From NCBI GenBank assembly GCA_013375455.1, contig JABXJT010000039.1, positions 1 through 42,238 on the forward strand: a stretch of 42,238 nt of DNA. The letters are read 5' to 3'. Both the position numbers and the translations under genes were made by a program. Positions 25,165 through 33,241 of the stretch are shown here, piece by piece. Numbering within the stretch: position 1 is the stretch's first letter; each line of letters begins with the position of its first letter. Origin of the DNA: Candidatus Helarchaeota archaeon. Lineage in GTDB: Archaea; Asgardarchaeota; Lokiarchaeia; Helarchaeales; HEL-GB-A. A model generated the notes under the pieces. It made no database searches. It was not told the origin of the DNA and saw only the letters and a list, made by a program, of their open reading frames with translations.

Positions 25165-26334
25165 TTAGAAATCGATCCGCTTGCCTTCCCACATATAATG
25201 ATATGTTTTTTCGATTTGTTCGTCACTTGGCATTGGATTTGTCATAGAAATGCTCGAATCTCCGGAAGTATATTTTATTAAGGTTTTTAGATTCTCATCG
25301 AACTCAGATTTAGATATTCCCATTTCGGGGATCATACTTGGGGCTTTAATTTCTTTAATCAAATCACGGACTTTCAGGATGAGCTGTTCAGTAATCTCAT
25401 CATCGGTGCCTGTCATCAACAAGGCGCGTCGCCCGATATCTGCTAACAGTTCGACTACCCCACTCCCGTTATTCCGCGAAAACTCCATCACGTAGGGGAG
25501 AGCCATTCCCACGCAGGCGCCGTGTGGTTTATGAAATAGAGCACCTATTGAATGCCCAATTGAGTGGGCAAAGGTCGCCTGAGAATTTCCTAAAGATAAT
25601 CCTGCAATAGTGGCAGCATTATGCATCTTTTCCCGCGCTTCTTTATCATTCCCATCTTTGAAAGCGCGAGGTAGATATTTGAAGATAAATTCTATTGCTT
25701 TAATTGAATTAGCGTCGGAAAAATCATTTCGCCACATGGAGAGATAACATTCAATCGAGTGAGTCAAGGCATCTAACCCTGTGGCAGCGGTTAAGGCAGG
25801 GGGCATTTCCAAGGCGAAGAATGGGTCAATGATTGCGATACTGGGAACAATTTGCCTTGAAACAGGGGTGAGTTTCCGATTTTGGGAAGTATCTGTTAAA
25901 ACAAGACCCCAAGTAACGTCAGCCCCGGTTCCAGATGTGGTGGGTATCGTGACATATTTTGACTTTTGCGGAAAATTTTCATAATATACAAAAGGATTCA
26001 GGGAATCGACTTTTTGATCTGGTTTTTCATATAAGAACCAAATGCCCTTGCCGGCGTCCATCACGGATCCGCCGCCTAATCCGATGATTAAATCGGGGGT
26101 GAATTCTTGGCAAAGTTTAGCCCCTTTCTCTACTGTTTGCAGGGAGGGATTTGGTTCGACTTCATCAAAAATTTCATAAGGGATATTTTTCAATTTCTTT
26201 TCTAATTTCTCAATGAATCCAAGTTCGCGCATTACTTTATCCGTGACAATGAAAACCTTTGTTTTTGGGATTTGATCGAGATAATCTAATGCTCCATCTC
26301 CGTAGGCTATAAATGGACAGATAAAAAACCACAT
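25165..26334 (-). CDS. Iron-containing alcohol dehydrogenase
   Basis: 389 aa paralogue of the gene at 24005, in opposite orientation. Motifs: GLGGGSVMDAGKG, TTSGTGAD, GLDALTHSIEC, AHSIGHSIGA and FHKPHG, all ligands present. The start is taken as the ATG at 26334, which follows GGAGGT by 7 nt; six more upstream codons are open. It lies 42 nt downstream of another SCP2 gene, repeating the SCP2-ADH order of the opposite strand. Substrate not readable; it has a larger acidic C-terminal region than its partner. Confidence 0.93.
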   Translation of the reverse strand: MWFFICPFIAYGDGALDYLDQIPKTKVFIVTDKVMRELGFIEKLEKKLKNIPYEIFDEVEPNPSLQTVEKGAKLCQEFTPDLIIGLGGGSVMDAGKGIWFLYEKPDQKVDSLNPFVYYENFPQKSKYVTIPTTSGTGADVTWGLVLTDTSQNRKLTPVSRQIVPSIAIIDPFFALEMPPALTAATGLDALTHSIECYLSMWRNDFSDANSIKAIEFIFKYLPRAFKDGNDKEAREKMHNAATIAGLSLGNSQATFAHSIGHSIGALFHKPHGACVGMALPYVMEFSRNNGSGVVELLADIGRRALLMTGTDDEITEQLILKVRDLIKEIKAPSMIPEMGISKSEFDENLKTLIKYTSGDSSISMTNPMPSDEQIEKTYHYMWEGKRIDF

Positions 26335-26376
26335 ATATAAGACCTCCAACAAAATTTTTAAAAAAGAGGAAAGAAA

Positions 26377-26769
26377 TTAGAGTTCCGTATCGGGCACTAA
26401 CATGATGCAATTGACCATTTCAACAGCTGCCTTGGTATGTCGCATAACTACAGCCATATCGCCATCTAATTTGAATTTTCCAGATAATAATCCGCGAATG
26501 GGATCCAATTCTTTTTCTGCAACGGCTTTCCAATTCGCATATGGTCCACTCATTACGAATGCAGCGGTATCATCTGGACCTACCACTTTGGTTCCACGAC
26601 ATTTGCCATGGTGTAAATCCATGTGGAGTCTAACTACCGTACCATCCTCATAGTCCGCTTGAAAAATGAAATCGCCTTCCCAGGTTTCGCCTGCTTTCTC
26701 ATATGCTTCACTAGCATTTAATACTTTGCAATATTCTACTGCCCATTCAGGTGACATGTATTTTACCAT
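26377..26769 (-). CDS. SCP2 sterol-carrier-like protein
   Basis: 130 aa from the ATG at 26769 (GGAG 8 nt ahead; a further ATG at 26787 is open). It starts MVKYMSPEWAVEY like the SCP2 protein at 23556, has an acid-rich central sheet (FIFQADYEDGTVVRLHMDLHHG), then FVMSGPYANWKAVAEKELDP and GKFKLDGDMAVVMRH, the typical SCP2 tunnel elements. It precedes the minus-strand ADH. Only about a quarter of residues match the other SCP2 by eye, so they are old paralogues or separately acquired. Confidence 0.78.
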   Translation of the reverse strand: MVKYMSPEWAVEYCKVLNASEAYEKAGETWEGDFIFQADYEDGTVVRLHMDLHHGKCRGTKVVGPDDTAAFVMSGPYANWKAVAEKELDPIRGLLSGKFKLDGDMAVVMRHTKAAVEMVNCIMLVPDTEL

Positions 26770-26902
26770 ATCAACAACTCCATTCAATTTCTATTTTCAC
26801 TTACCAATTTTAAAAAAACTGTTAAGTATAAAATCTTATTTAATTTTAAGTAATTTTTTATTTAAATTAGTTATCAAGTATTGTATAATGATAGAAATAT
26901 TT

Positions 26903-26915
26903 ACTATATAAAAAG
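26903..26915 (+). promoter_or_regulatory. TATA box for the AOR gene
   Basis: The sequence actatataaaaag lies about 50 nt before the AOR start codon, with an A-rich BRE-like stretch just upstream. This is the expected spacing for an archaeal promoter giving a 20-25 nt leader before the ribosome site. Confidence 0.5.
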
Positions 26916-26962
26916 AAGAGATCAAATTATTATGAATATATATCGTTAAGGCGGTGTGTAAT

Positions 26963-28828
26963 ATGAGTGGTTATATGGGAAAAATTTTGCGAGTTAATTT
27001 AACTGAAGGAAAGATCACTGAAGAGTTTCCTGATGAGGAAACTTTAAAAATGTATTTAGGTGGAGCCGGGTTAGCGACGTGGTATCTCTTTAATGAGGTT
27101 CCAAAAGGAGTAGATCCACTAGGCGCAGAAAACAAATTAATGCTTTTTACTGGACCTCTTACGGGCACGACGAGTCCAAGTACGGGGCGATATACTGCGG
27201 TCAGTAAATCCCCCCTAACCGGCATATGGGGACAGGCTAGCTCTGGTGGTAAGTGGGGAGTGGATTTCAAAAGATCAGGATTTGATGGCATAATTTTTGA
27301 AGGGATTTCGCCAAAACCAGTTTATTTAGTGACGGACGAAGGGAAATATAAGCTGTTAGATGCAACGGGTCTTTGGGGAAAAAATACATCAGATACTACT
27401 AAATTACTGAGATCCGAGCATGGGGATAAGTTTAATGTCTGTTGTATCGGTATAGCTGGAGAAAATTTAGTCAAATACGCAGCGATAATGAATGACGTTG
27501 ATGAACCGTTTTGGGGAAGAGCGGCAGGTCGTTGTGGAATGGGAGCTGTAATGGGTGCGAAGCGCGTGAAAGCTATTGTGTCAAAAGGGACGATGAAAAT
27601 TGAGGTAGCAGATAAAGAGGGCTATTTAGAAGAAGCTAAAAAAAGATACAATTGGGTGAATGAAAGCTTACTAAAAATGACTCTAGAAGTATATGGAACA
27701 GCTGCTGTCATTGATTTAGTAAATGTCAAAGGGGGATTTCCTACCAATAATTGGCAGACAGGCGTCTTTCCGAATTTTGAGAACATCAATGGAACTGCAA
27801 TTAATGAAAGTATTCTTGTAGATAGAAAAGCTTGTTTTGCGTGTCCCATTGCGTGCGGAAGATTAATTGAAATAAAAACGGGACCGTATGCATGTAAAGG
27901 AGAAGGGCCGGAATACGAATCGCTCGGTGCCCTTGGTGCCATGTGTGGAATAGATGACTTAGAGGCAGTTACTTATGCACATCTTCTCTGTAATGAGTTG
28001 GGTCTTGATACAATCTCTGCTGGAAGTACGATAGCTTTTGCCATGGAATGCTATGAGAAAGGTATATTATCAAAGGAGGATGCCGATGGACTGGAACTGA
28101 AATTTGGAAATACAGATGTAATGTTGAAACTATTAGATAAAATAGCAAAACGGGAAGGTATTGGAGATCTATTGGCAGAGGGAACCAAAAAAATGGCAGA
28201 AAAGCTGGGAAAAGGTTCAGAGAAGTTTGCGATGCACGTCAAAGGGTTGGAACTGCCAGCGTATGATCCTAGGGCTGCTAAGATAACTGGGCTATCATTT
28301 GTTACCGCCAATCGAGGAGGTTGCCATATTACAGCTTTTGTACAGGGTCCAGCTTTTTTGTCGATGCCTTTTATGATCGTTGATGAATATGATCTTGGAG
28401 ATATTCTTCAGGAGATCCCGAGTACTGCAAGAATTGTCAAGAAAATGGAAGATGCGTTCGTCAACTTCGATTCTTGCGGCGCTTGTAAATTTATGGGAAT
28501 GGTTCTGACCCCCGCGGATTGGGCGCTCCTGATATCGAAGGGCACCGGGCTGGATCTCACCGAAGACGAATTCAAGAAAACCGGCGAGCGGATCTACAAT
28601 CTCGAACGGGCCTTCAACATCCGCGAGGGCGCAACCAGAGCTGATGACACCCTTCCAGCACGGTTATTAGAAGAACCAATGCCCGAAGGACCGGGTGAAG
28701 GACAAGTAGTGAATTTAGATGTACTCCTTGACGCATACTATGAATTCCGTGGATGGGACAAAAACGGCAAGCCAACTCCTGAAAAGCTGAAGGAACTCGG
28801 GTTAGAGTGGCTAATTGATAAGATTTAA
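26963..28828 (+). CDS. aor: Aldehyde:ferredoxin oxidoreductase (tungsten)
   Basis: 621 aa, full length. The N-terminal domain starts SGYMGKILRVNLTEGKI and contains GPLTGT and RYTAVSKSPLTG; the iron-sulfur ligands are C-x2-C-x3-C in KACFACPIACGR and a last Cys in DSCGACKFMG. It oxidises aldehydes to acids with reduction of ferredoxin, using a tungsten bis-pterin cofactor, or runs in reverse to reduce acids. The ATG at 26963 follows GGCGGTG; an upstream GTG at 26954 is possible. It has its own TATA box and is followed by an acyl-CoA ligase. An internal stretch at 28501-28640 is unusually G+C rich. Confidence 0.95.
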   Translation: MSGYMGKILRVNLTEGKITEEFPDEETLKMYLGGAGLATWYLFNEVPKGVDPLGAENKLMLFTGPLTGTTSPSTGRYTAVSKSPLTGIWGQASSGGKWGVDFKRSGFDGIIFEGISPKPVYLVTDEGKYKLLDATGLWGKNTSDTTKLLRSEHGDKFNVCCIGIAGENLVKYAAIMNDVDEPFWGRAAGRCGMGAVMGAKRVKAIVSKGTMKIEVADKEGYLEEAKKRYNWVNESLLKMTLEVYGTAAVIDLVNVKGGFPTNNWQTGVFPNFENINGTAINESILVDRKACFACPIACGRLIEIKTGPYACKGEGPEYESLGALGAMCGIDDLEAVTYAHLLCNELGLDTISAGSTIAFAMECYEKGILSKEDADGLELKFGNTDVMLKLLDKIAKREGIGDLLAEGTKKMAEKLGKGSEKFAMHVKGLELPAYDPRAAKITGLSFVTANRGGCHITAFVQGPAFLSMPFMIVDEYDLGDILQEIPSTARIVKKMEDAFVNFDSCGACKFMGMVLTPADWALLISKGTGLDLTEDEFKKTGERIYNLERAFNIREGATRADDTLPARLLEEPMPEGPGEGQVVNLDVLLDAYYEFRGWDKNGKPTPEKLKELGLEWLIDKI

Positions 28829-28868
28829 CGAATTATAATTATTTCTCTATTTTTTTTACAATAGGTAG

Positions 28869-30554
28869 ATGAGAAATATGAGTTATGCAGATAAACCATG
28901 GTTGAAAAGCTATAAAATGGGACCATTTAAACTCCCACAGACGATGGCACCATACCCTGAAATATCAATTTACCAGTTTTTAGAAGATTCAGCAAAGGAT
29001 TATCCTGATAATACTGCAATAGTTTATTTGGACAAGTCCTTAACTTACAGTCAATTGAAGCTTCAAGTGGATAAGTTGGCTACAGCTCTTGCGGAGTTAG
29101 GAGTAAAGAAGGGTGATTCGGTTGCAACGGTTCTGCCTAATTGTTTAGAGTTTGTTATCTGTGATTATGCAATAATGCGACTAGGAGCGATTCACGTTCC
29201 TATTAGCGTGCTACATCGAAAAGATGATTTATTATATGAGTTAGGGGAATCAAAACCTAATACGATAATATCTTCCTATAGACGTGTTGAACGAGTGATG
29301 TCGATCGCGGATCAGATAAAATTTAAGAACTTGATTTATGTTCCGGTTTCAATTTTTCCTGATTATACCGTACCGAAAATAAAAGATGTGCCTGATGATG
29401 CGATCCGGCTAGAAGACCTCATAGCTAATTATGAACCAAATCCTCCAGAAGTTAAAATAAATCCAAAAGAAGATATGGCACTTTTGCCATTTACAGGTGG
29501 AACAACAGGGTTGCCAAAGGGTACAATGATAACGCATTATAATGTAACGTGTGATATAAGGCAGGTTTTACATTGGATGTTGCACCCATTAAAAGCAGGG
29601 GTTAAGGGGAAATCTTCCATTATAGCATGCGTTCCTATGTTTCATCAATTTGGGCATTTTGCATTGCACGGAGCTATTTCTTGGGGACTTCGGTTGTTTA
29701 TAATGGACCCAAGAGATATTGATAGAATCGTGGAAACCATAATCGAAAATCGTCCCTTCATGGTGTTGGGGGTTCCCACCCACTTTACCTATTTACTTAA
29801 TAAACAACTTCCCAGAATGCAGGTCTTTTTTTATTCTGCTGCAGCGGCGCTCCCTGTAGAAGTTGCTGAACAAATGGAAAAGAAGAGTGGCATTCCGATG
29901 GGAGAGGGCTATGGCGCGACTGAAACTTGTGGTGGTACGCACATTAATCTCTCAGCATTTTCAAAAGTAACTGGATTCATGGCATCTGTTAAAAAAGCAT
30001 CAATTGGAGTGCCGGTCCCAGATACAGATGTTAAAATTGTTGATTTAGAAACTGGAGAAGAAGTGCCATTTGGTGAATCCGGCGAAATATGGATCCACGG
30101 GCCTCAAGTCATGAAGGGATATTGGCCAACCCCTGGTAAAGGGTTAGTAGATGGCTGGCTCCCTACCGGCGATGTTGCAAAGATGGATGAAGATGGGTAC
30201 TTCTACATTGTAGATAGAATCAAAGATATGATCAATGTTTCCGGTAATAAAGTCTACTCACGAGTGGTTGATGAGGTCATCCATGACCATCCAGCAGTTA
30301 GTTCGGTCGGAGTGATTGGAATCCCGGATCCAAAGCGAATAGGTAGCGAACGGGTGAAGGCTTTCATAGCACTAAAGCCAGAATCCCGAGGGAAAGTTAC
30401 CGAAGAGGAAATTATTGAATTCTGTAAAGAGAAACTTCCGCCCTATGCTGTTCCAAAAGAAGTCGAGTTCCGGAAAAGTTTGCCGTTAACTCTAGTAATG
30501 AAAATTAATAAAAAGAAACTTAGGGAAGAAGAGGAAGCAAAAGGAAAAGATTAA
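28869..30554 (+). CDS. AMP-forming acyl-CoA synthetase (fatty-acid CoA ligase)
   Basis: 561 aa adenylate-forming ligase. Motifs: LLPFTGGTTGLPKGTMITH (P-loop/A3), GEGYGATETCGGT (A5), GWLPTGDVAKMDEDGYFYIV (A7-A8 start), DRIKDMINVSGNKVYSR (hinge), and a C-terminal Lys in LVMKINKKKLR (A10). It joins a carboxylic acid to CoA with ATP giving AMP and PPi. Length and the loose pocket sequence suggest a medium or long chain acid. It sits 40 nt after the AOR gene and before an SCP2 gene, so it would activate the acid made by AOR. The ATG at 28878 is an alternative start. Confidence 0.94.
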   Translation: MRNMSYADKPWLKSYKMGPFKLPQTMAPYPEISIYQFLEDSAKDYPDNTAIVYLDKSLTYSQLKLQVDKLATALAELGVKKGDSVATVLPNCLEFVICDYAIMRLGAIHVPISVLHRKDDLLYELGESKPNTIISSYRRVERVMSIADQIKFKNLIYVPVSIFPDYTVPKIKDVPDDAIRLEDLIANYEPNPPEVKINPKEDMALLPFTGGTTGLPKGTMITHYNVTCDIRQVLHWMLHPLKAGVKGKSSIIACVPMFHQFGHFALHGAISWGLRLFIMDPRDIDRIVETIIENRPFMVLGVPTHFTYLLNKQLPRMQVFFYSAAAALPVEVAEQMEKKSGIPMGEGYGATETCGGTHINLSAFSKVTGFMASVKKASIGVPVPDTDVKIVDLETGEEVPFGESGEIWIHGPQVMKGYWPTPGKGLVDGWLPTGDVAKMDEDGYFYIVDRIKDMINVSGNKVYSRVVDEVIHDHPAVSSVGVIGIPDPKRIGSERVKAFIALKPESRGKVTEEEIIEFCKEKLPPYAVPKEVEFRKSLPLTLVMKINKKKLREEEEAKGKD

Positions 30555-30600
30555 GCGGGCATAACAAGATAAAAACGTAGATTGGCAGGCGTTATTTTAA

Positions 30601-31008
30601 ATGGCAGAAGAAATGATCTTTACAGAAGAAGAAAAGGAAAACCAAATAGAAATGCTTCTTAATACTGTTAATTGCCTTGTGGAAGAGAAGCTAAAAAATC
30701 CCAAATGGAACGAGAAATTAAAGAAAATAAGTTTTAATGTTAATCTTATAATACCTAATGCGGGTTCTGTCCATTTAAAATTAGAGAAAGATGGAAAATA
30801 TGAAATAGGGAAAGGGAAACTTGATGATCCTATTATAGAAATAACAACCTCTTTAGAAGGGTTTTTCAATTTTGCGAGTCGCCAGATGTCGAGTTTTAGT
30901 GCCGTCTTTCTAGGAAAACTAAAAATTAAGGGGAAACGTCATTTTCTAACATTATCAAATGTGGGAAATGTTCTGAGGATCATTCCAGAAAAAGATTTGA
31001 AAAAATAA
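30601..31008 (+). CDS. SCP2 sterol-carrier-like protein
   Basis: 135 aa. An acidic N-terminal helix (EEKENQIEMLLNTV) leads to a sheet (FNVNLIIPNAGSVHLKL) and the SCP2 core IIEITTSLEGFFNFASRQ, then VFLGKLKIKGKRHFLTLSNVG, where the G-K-L-K-I-K-G element is a hallmark. It follows the acyl-CoA ligase by 46 nt on the same strand, so it is probably part of that transcript. The ribosome site is weak. It is the fourth SCP2-like gene in the window. Confidence 0.85.
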   Translation: MAEEMIFTEEEKENQIEMLLNTVNCLVEEKLKNPKWNEKLKKISFNVNLIIPNAGSVHLKLEKDGKYEIGKGKLDDPIIEITTSLEGFFNFASRQMSSFSAVFLGKLKIKGKRHFLTLSNVGNVLRIIPEKDLKK

Positions 31009-31024
31009 GCTTTGATTGGCTAAA

Positions 31025-32119
31025 ATGGCGAGGTTTAGGGATAGAGATGCCCCTCTTACTAAAGAGGGCATAATTCTCCGTACATATGGTTATTCACACC
31101 CTCAAGATGCCTGTTTTTGTGACGTAGAGTACGCACCTGAATTTATTTACAGAACTTCAGATCCTCGCGCTATTCGTCATTTGTATCGAGGACCCTCTGA
31201 TGGGAAAGGAATTGGACCCTTGTATTACAAGTTCTATTTTGATGGGGGGCTCAAGTACGTCAAAGAGAATTATCCCATCTATCAAATCTACCATAAGGCT
31301 CTCAAAACAAAGCTTGTAGGTTTAAACCAGACACAGATAGTAGAGGTGCGTCGTCCTGATGAGAAACTTCGCCATTTAGTAAAAAATCCACCGGATGATG
31401 AACTCATAAACACCTTAATAGAAGTTTTAGATCTCGTAATGGATCATTCACAATTGAAAACGCACCATTTTGGAGTATTCGGCTCTATTTGCCACGATTT
31501 TTATCACGTAGATTACAGCGATATTGATCTCATCATTTATGGGCGACGTCAGTTAAAGGAACTTAGAGAAACTTTAGCCGATTTTTATCAGCAACCTTCG
31601 TTTCCCATTCAAAATGAGTTTGCGGCGTGGGATTATAAGCAATCAACCAAACACTGGCGGTTCAAGCGTTACAACATCCAAGAATACCCATTTTATGAAT
31701 TCAGAAAACTGATTTACGCCGAAATAAGGAGTAAAAGGATGAAGCGTCCCGTAAAAATTGAATTCGAGCCTGTAAAGAATTGGGGGGAAATTCAAAATGA
31801 ATACCCCAACCAGGTGCAAATTGAGAGAGTGGGTTGGATTAAAGCGATTGCACGAGTGCTCGATGACCGTGATGCGTTCAACATGGAATCCATATATGAA
31901 ATTGAGATATTAGAAGTTATTGAGGGAGTTAAAGTTGATGATATCATCCGAATTCTTTCATTTATAGAAGAATTTAGGGGACAAGTCCAAAAGGATGAAA
32001 AAATTCTTGTTGAGGGAAATGTTGAAAGAGTGGTTTTAAAAAATTCTAAATTTCATCAAATAACCTTATCGTATGGTCCAAGATATTATGACCAGACCTT
32101 AAAAATTTATAAAAAGTAA
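31025..32119 (+). CDS. Predicted archaeal nucleotidyltransferase (COG1665-like)
   Basis: 364 aa. The central motif HFGVFGSICHDFYHVDYSDIDLII is the nucleotidyltransferase G-S followed by D-x-D, with both catalytic acids (DID) in place. An N-terminal domain of about 110 residues has a C-F-C-D stretch, and the C-terminal 100 residues look like an OB-like beta domain (WIKAIARVLDDRDAF and later strands). Similar proteins are conserved in archaea without assigned activity; transfer of nucleotides to RNA is a family-based guess. The TTG at 31016 is in frame, but the ATG at 31025 is the likelier start. It begins 16 nt after the SCP2 gene. Confidence 0.75.
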   Translation: MARFRDRDAPLTKEGIILRTYGYSHPQDACFCDVEYAPEFIYRTSDPRAIRHLYRGPSDGKGIGPLYYKFYFDGGLKYVKENYPIYQIYHKALKTKLVGLNQTQIVEVRRPDEKLRHLVKNPPDDELINTLIEVLDLVMDHSQLKTHHFGVFGSICHDFYHVDYSDIDLIIYGRRQLKELRETLADFYQQPSFPIQNEFAAWDYKQSTKHWRFKRYNIQEYPFYEFRKLIYAEIRSKRMKRPVKIEFEPVKNWGEIQNEYPNQVQIERVGWIKAIARVLDDRDAFNMESIYEIEILEVIEGVKVDDIIRILSFIEEFRGQVQKDEKILVEGNVERVVLKNSKFHQITLSYGPRYYDQTLKIYKK

Positions 32120-32200
32120 AACCCTTTTATTGTATTATTCTTGAAACGTGAAATAAATCAATGCTTCTGACAGGAGTTCAGCTTTAGGATGTGTGAATTA

Positions 32201-32230
32201 TCTTTATATAATAGTTTTTCTATATAAAAT
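32201..32230 (+). promoter_or_regulatory. TATA-like elements for the small GTPase gene
   Basis: Two TATA-like runs, tttatata at 32203-32210 and tatataaaat at 32221-32230, lie 50-80 nt before the start of the GTPase gene. The second is at typical distance. The surrounding 160-nt gap has no other recognisable element. Confidence 0.45.
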
Positions 32231-32281
32231 GATACAATTTCCAGACCTTTTCCTAAAAGAGAAAACTGAGGTTTCAAGAAG

Positions 32282-32815
32282 ATGGCGGATTACGAAAAAG
32301 TTTACAAGCTGGTAATGCTCGGGGACGAAGCAGTGGGTAAGACGTCCCTAATCATACAACATACGGAGCATAAATTTAGCGAAAGCTACAAAATGACGAT
32401 AGGTACCGATATTTCGGCTAAATTAATCCAAGCAGAAGAACAGAAAGGCACCAAAACAAACGTTTATTTAATTATTTGGGATATCGGGGGGCAGGAAAAA
32501 TACCGGATTCTTCGCGAAAGCTACTTGCGGGGGGCCTCAGGAGCGTTACTGGTGTTTGATTTAACGAACAAAAATTCTTTTCATGCTGTCTACAACTGGG
32601 TTGATGAGACGAAAAAGTTCTGCGGAGGCGAGATCCCAATGCTCCTCCTCGGTAATAAAGTGGACCTGACGCAGGAGCGCACTGTAAAGTCCGCTGAAGG
32701 GGAGAAGATGGCTAAAGACTTGGGAGTTACATACTACGAAACTTCAGCCAAAGACGGATCGAACGTCAACAAGGCATTTAATAACATCGTCAAACTCATT
32801 TTAGGACTGCCCTAA
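32282..32815 (+). CDS. Rab/Ras-like small GTPase
   Basis: 177 aa, a bare G domain. P-loop GDEAVGKTS, switch I YKMTIGTDISAKL, WDIGGQEKY, LGNKVDL and ETSAKDGS are all intact, so it should bind and hydrolyse GTP. A short insert (EEQKGTKTN) lengthens the hairpin between switch I and switch II. No prenylation Cys at the C-terminus (ends LILGLP), as usual for Asgard GTPases. It has its own promoter and a GAGGT ribosome site 8 nt before the ATG. It shares the YKMTIG switch I with the zinc-ribbon fusion at 22178. Confidence 0.94.
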   Translation: MADYEKVYKLVMLGDEAVGKTSLIIQHTEHKFSESYKMTIGTDISAKLIQAEEQKGTKTNVYLIIWDIGGQEKYRILRESYLRGASGALLVFDLTNKNSFHAVYNWVDETKKFCGGEIPMLLLGNKVDLTQERTVKSAEGEKMAKDLGVTYYETSAKDGSNVNKAFNNIVKLILGLP

Positions 32816-32946
32816 TTACATCACATCTCTTTTTATGATGAAGCTAATTTTGAAATAATAGAAACTTTAAAGAGATTTGAAATGAATTTAGATGAATGAA
32901 TAAATTAGCTCCCATAACTCAGCTTGGACAGAGTGCCAGCCTTATA

Positions 32947-33003
32947 TGGGCGCTGTACAGTGCACTAACGAGTGGATGGTACTCCGTACAGTTTTCCTGA
33001 GAG
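32947..33003 (+). other. tRNA intron 1 (position 37/38, bulge-helix-bulge)
   Basis: 57 nt inserted after base 37 of the tRNA, the canonical archaeal position. The intron folds on itself (ctgtac/gtacag, plus gg/cc next to the bulge). The 4-bp central helix between loop bases 32-35 and intron bases 32998-33001 and the two 3-nt bulges match the archaeal splicing endonuclease motif. Confidence 0.75.
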
Positions 33004-33009
33004 AGCTGG

Positions 33010-33041
33010 AAAGGGCTCAGCATGGAAAATGAGAACCACAG
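33010..33041 (+). other. Probable tRNA intron 2 (variable-loop side)
   Basis: 32 nt lie between base 43 and the variable loop. They contain a hairpin (ctca/tgag with gg/cc outside). Because flanking bases repeat, the cut can slide between 33009 and 33011 with the same product. I could not draw a strict bulge-helix-bulge here, so the exact splice sites are uncertain. Confidence 0.5.
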
Positions 33042-33241
33042 AGGTCGCGGGTCCGAAGCCCGCTGGGAGCACTTTTTCTATTAATGAGAATTCCTTTGTT
33101 GAATGATCTTTTTTAAAAAAGCCAGTAAAAGTGAATTTATTTATTCTCTAGAACAATGGGAAATACTTCGCTTATTAACTTTAATATCTGTGAGTAGAGT
33201 TATTGAAAACGTAGAGAGGAGATTATTTTAATAGGAATTAA

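Larger units (their letters stand above)
32908..33071 (+). tRNA. tRNA-Ile (anticodon UAU) with two apparent introns
   Basis: Acceptor arms gctccca (32908-32914) and tgggagc (33064-33070) pair perfectly, discriminator A at 33071. D-stem actc/gagt, anticodon stem ccagc (32936-32940) / gctgg (33005-33009), T-stem gcggg/cccgc. The anticodon loop reads CTTATA-A after removing 32947-33003, so the anticodon is UAU (32943-32945). A bulge-helix-bulge fits exactly: loop CTTA pairs with TGAG (32998-33001), with 3-nt bulges on both sides. A further 32 nt (about 33010-33041) separates the anticodon stem from the usual variable loop AGGTC. The spliced length is 75 nt with all arms. The T-loop has C where T55 is usual. 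Confidence 0.82.

Noticed and set aside
33010..33046. Long variable arm of a Leu/Ser-type tRNA
   Set aside because: The stretch is too long for an archaeal class II arm, and it ends with a standard 5-nt AGGTC variable loop; the anticodon is Ile.
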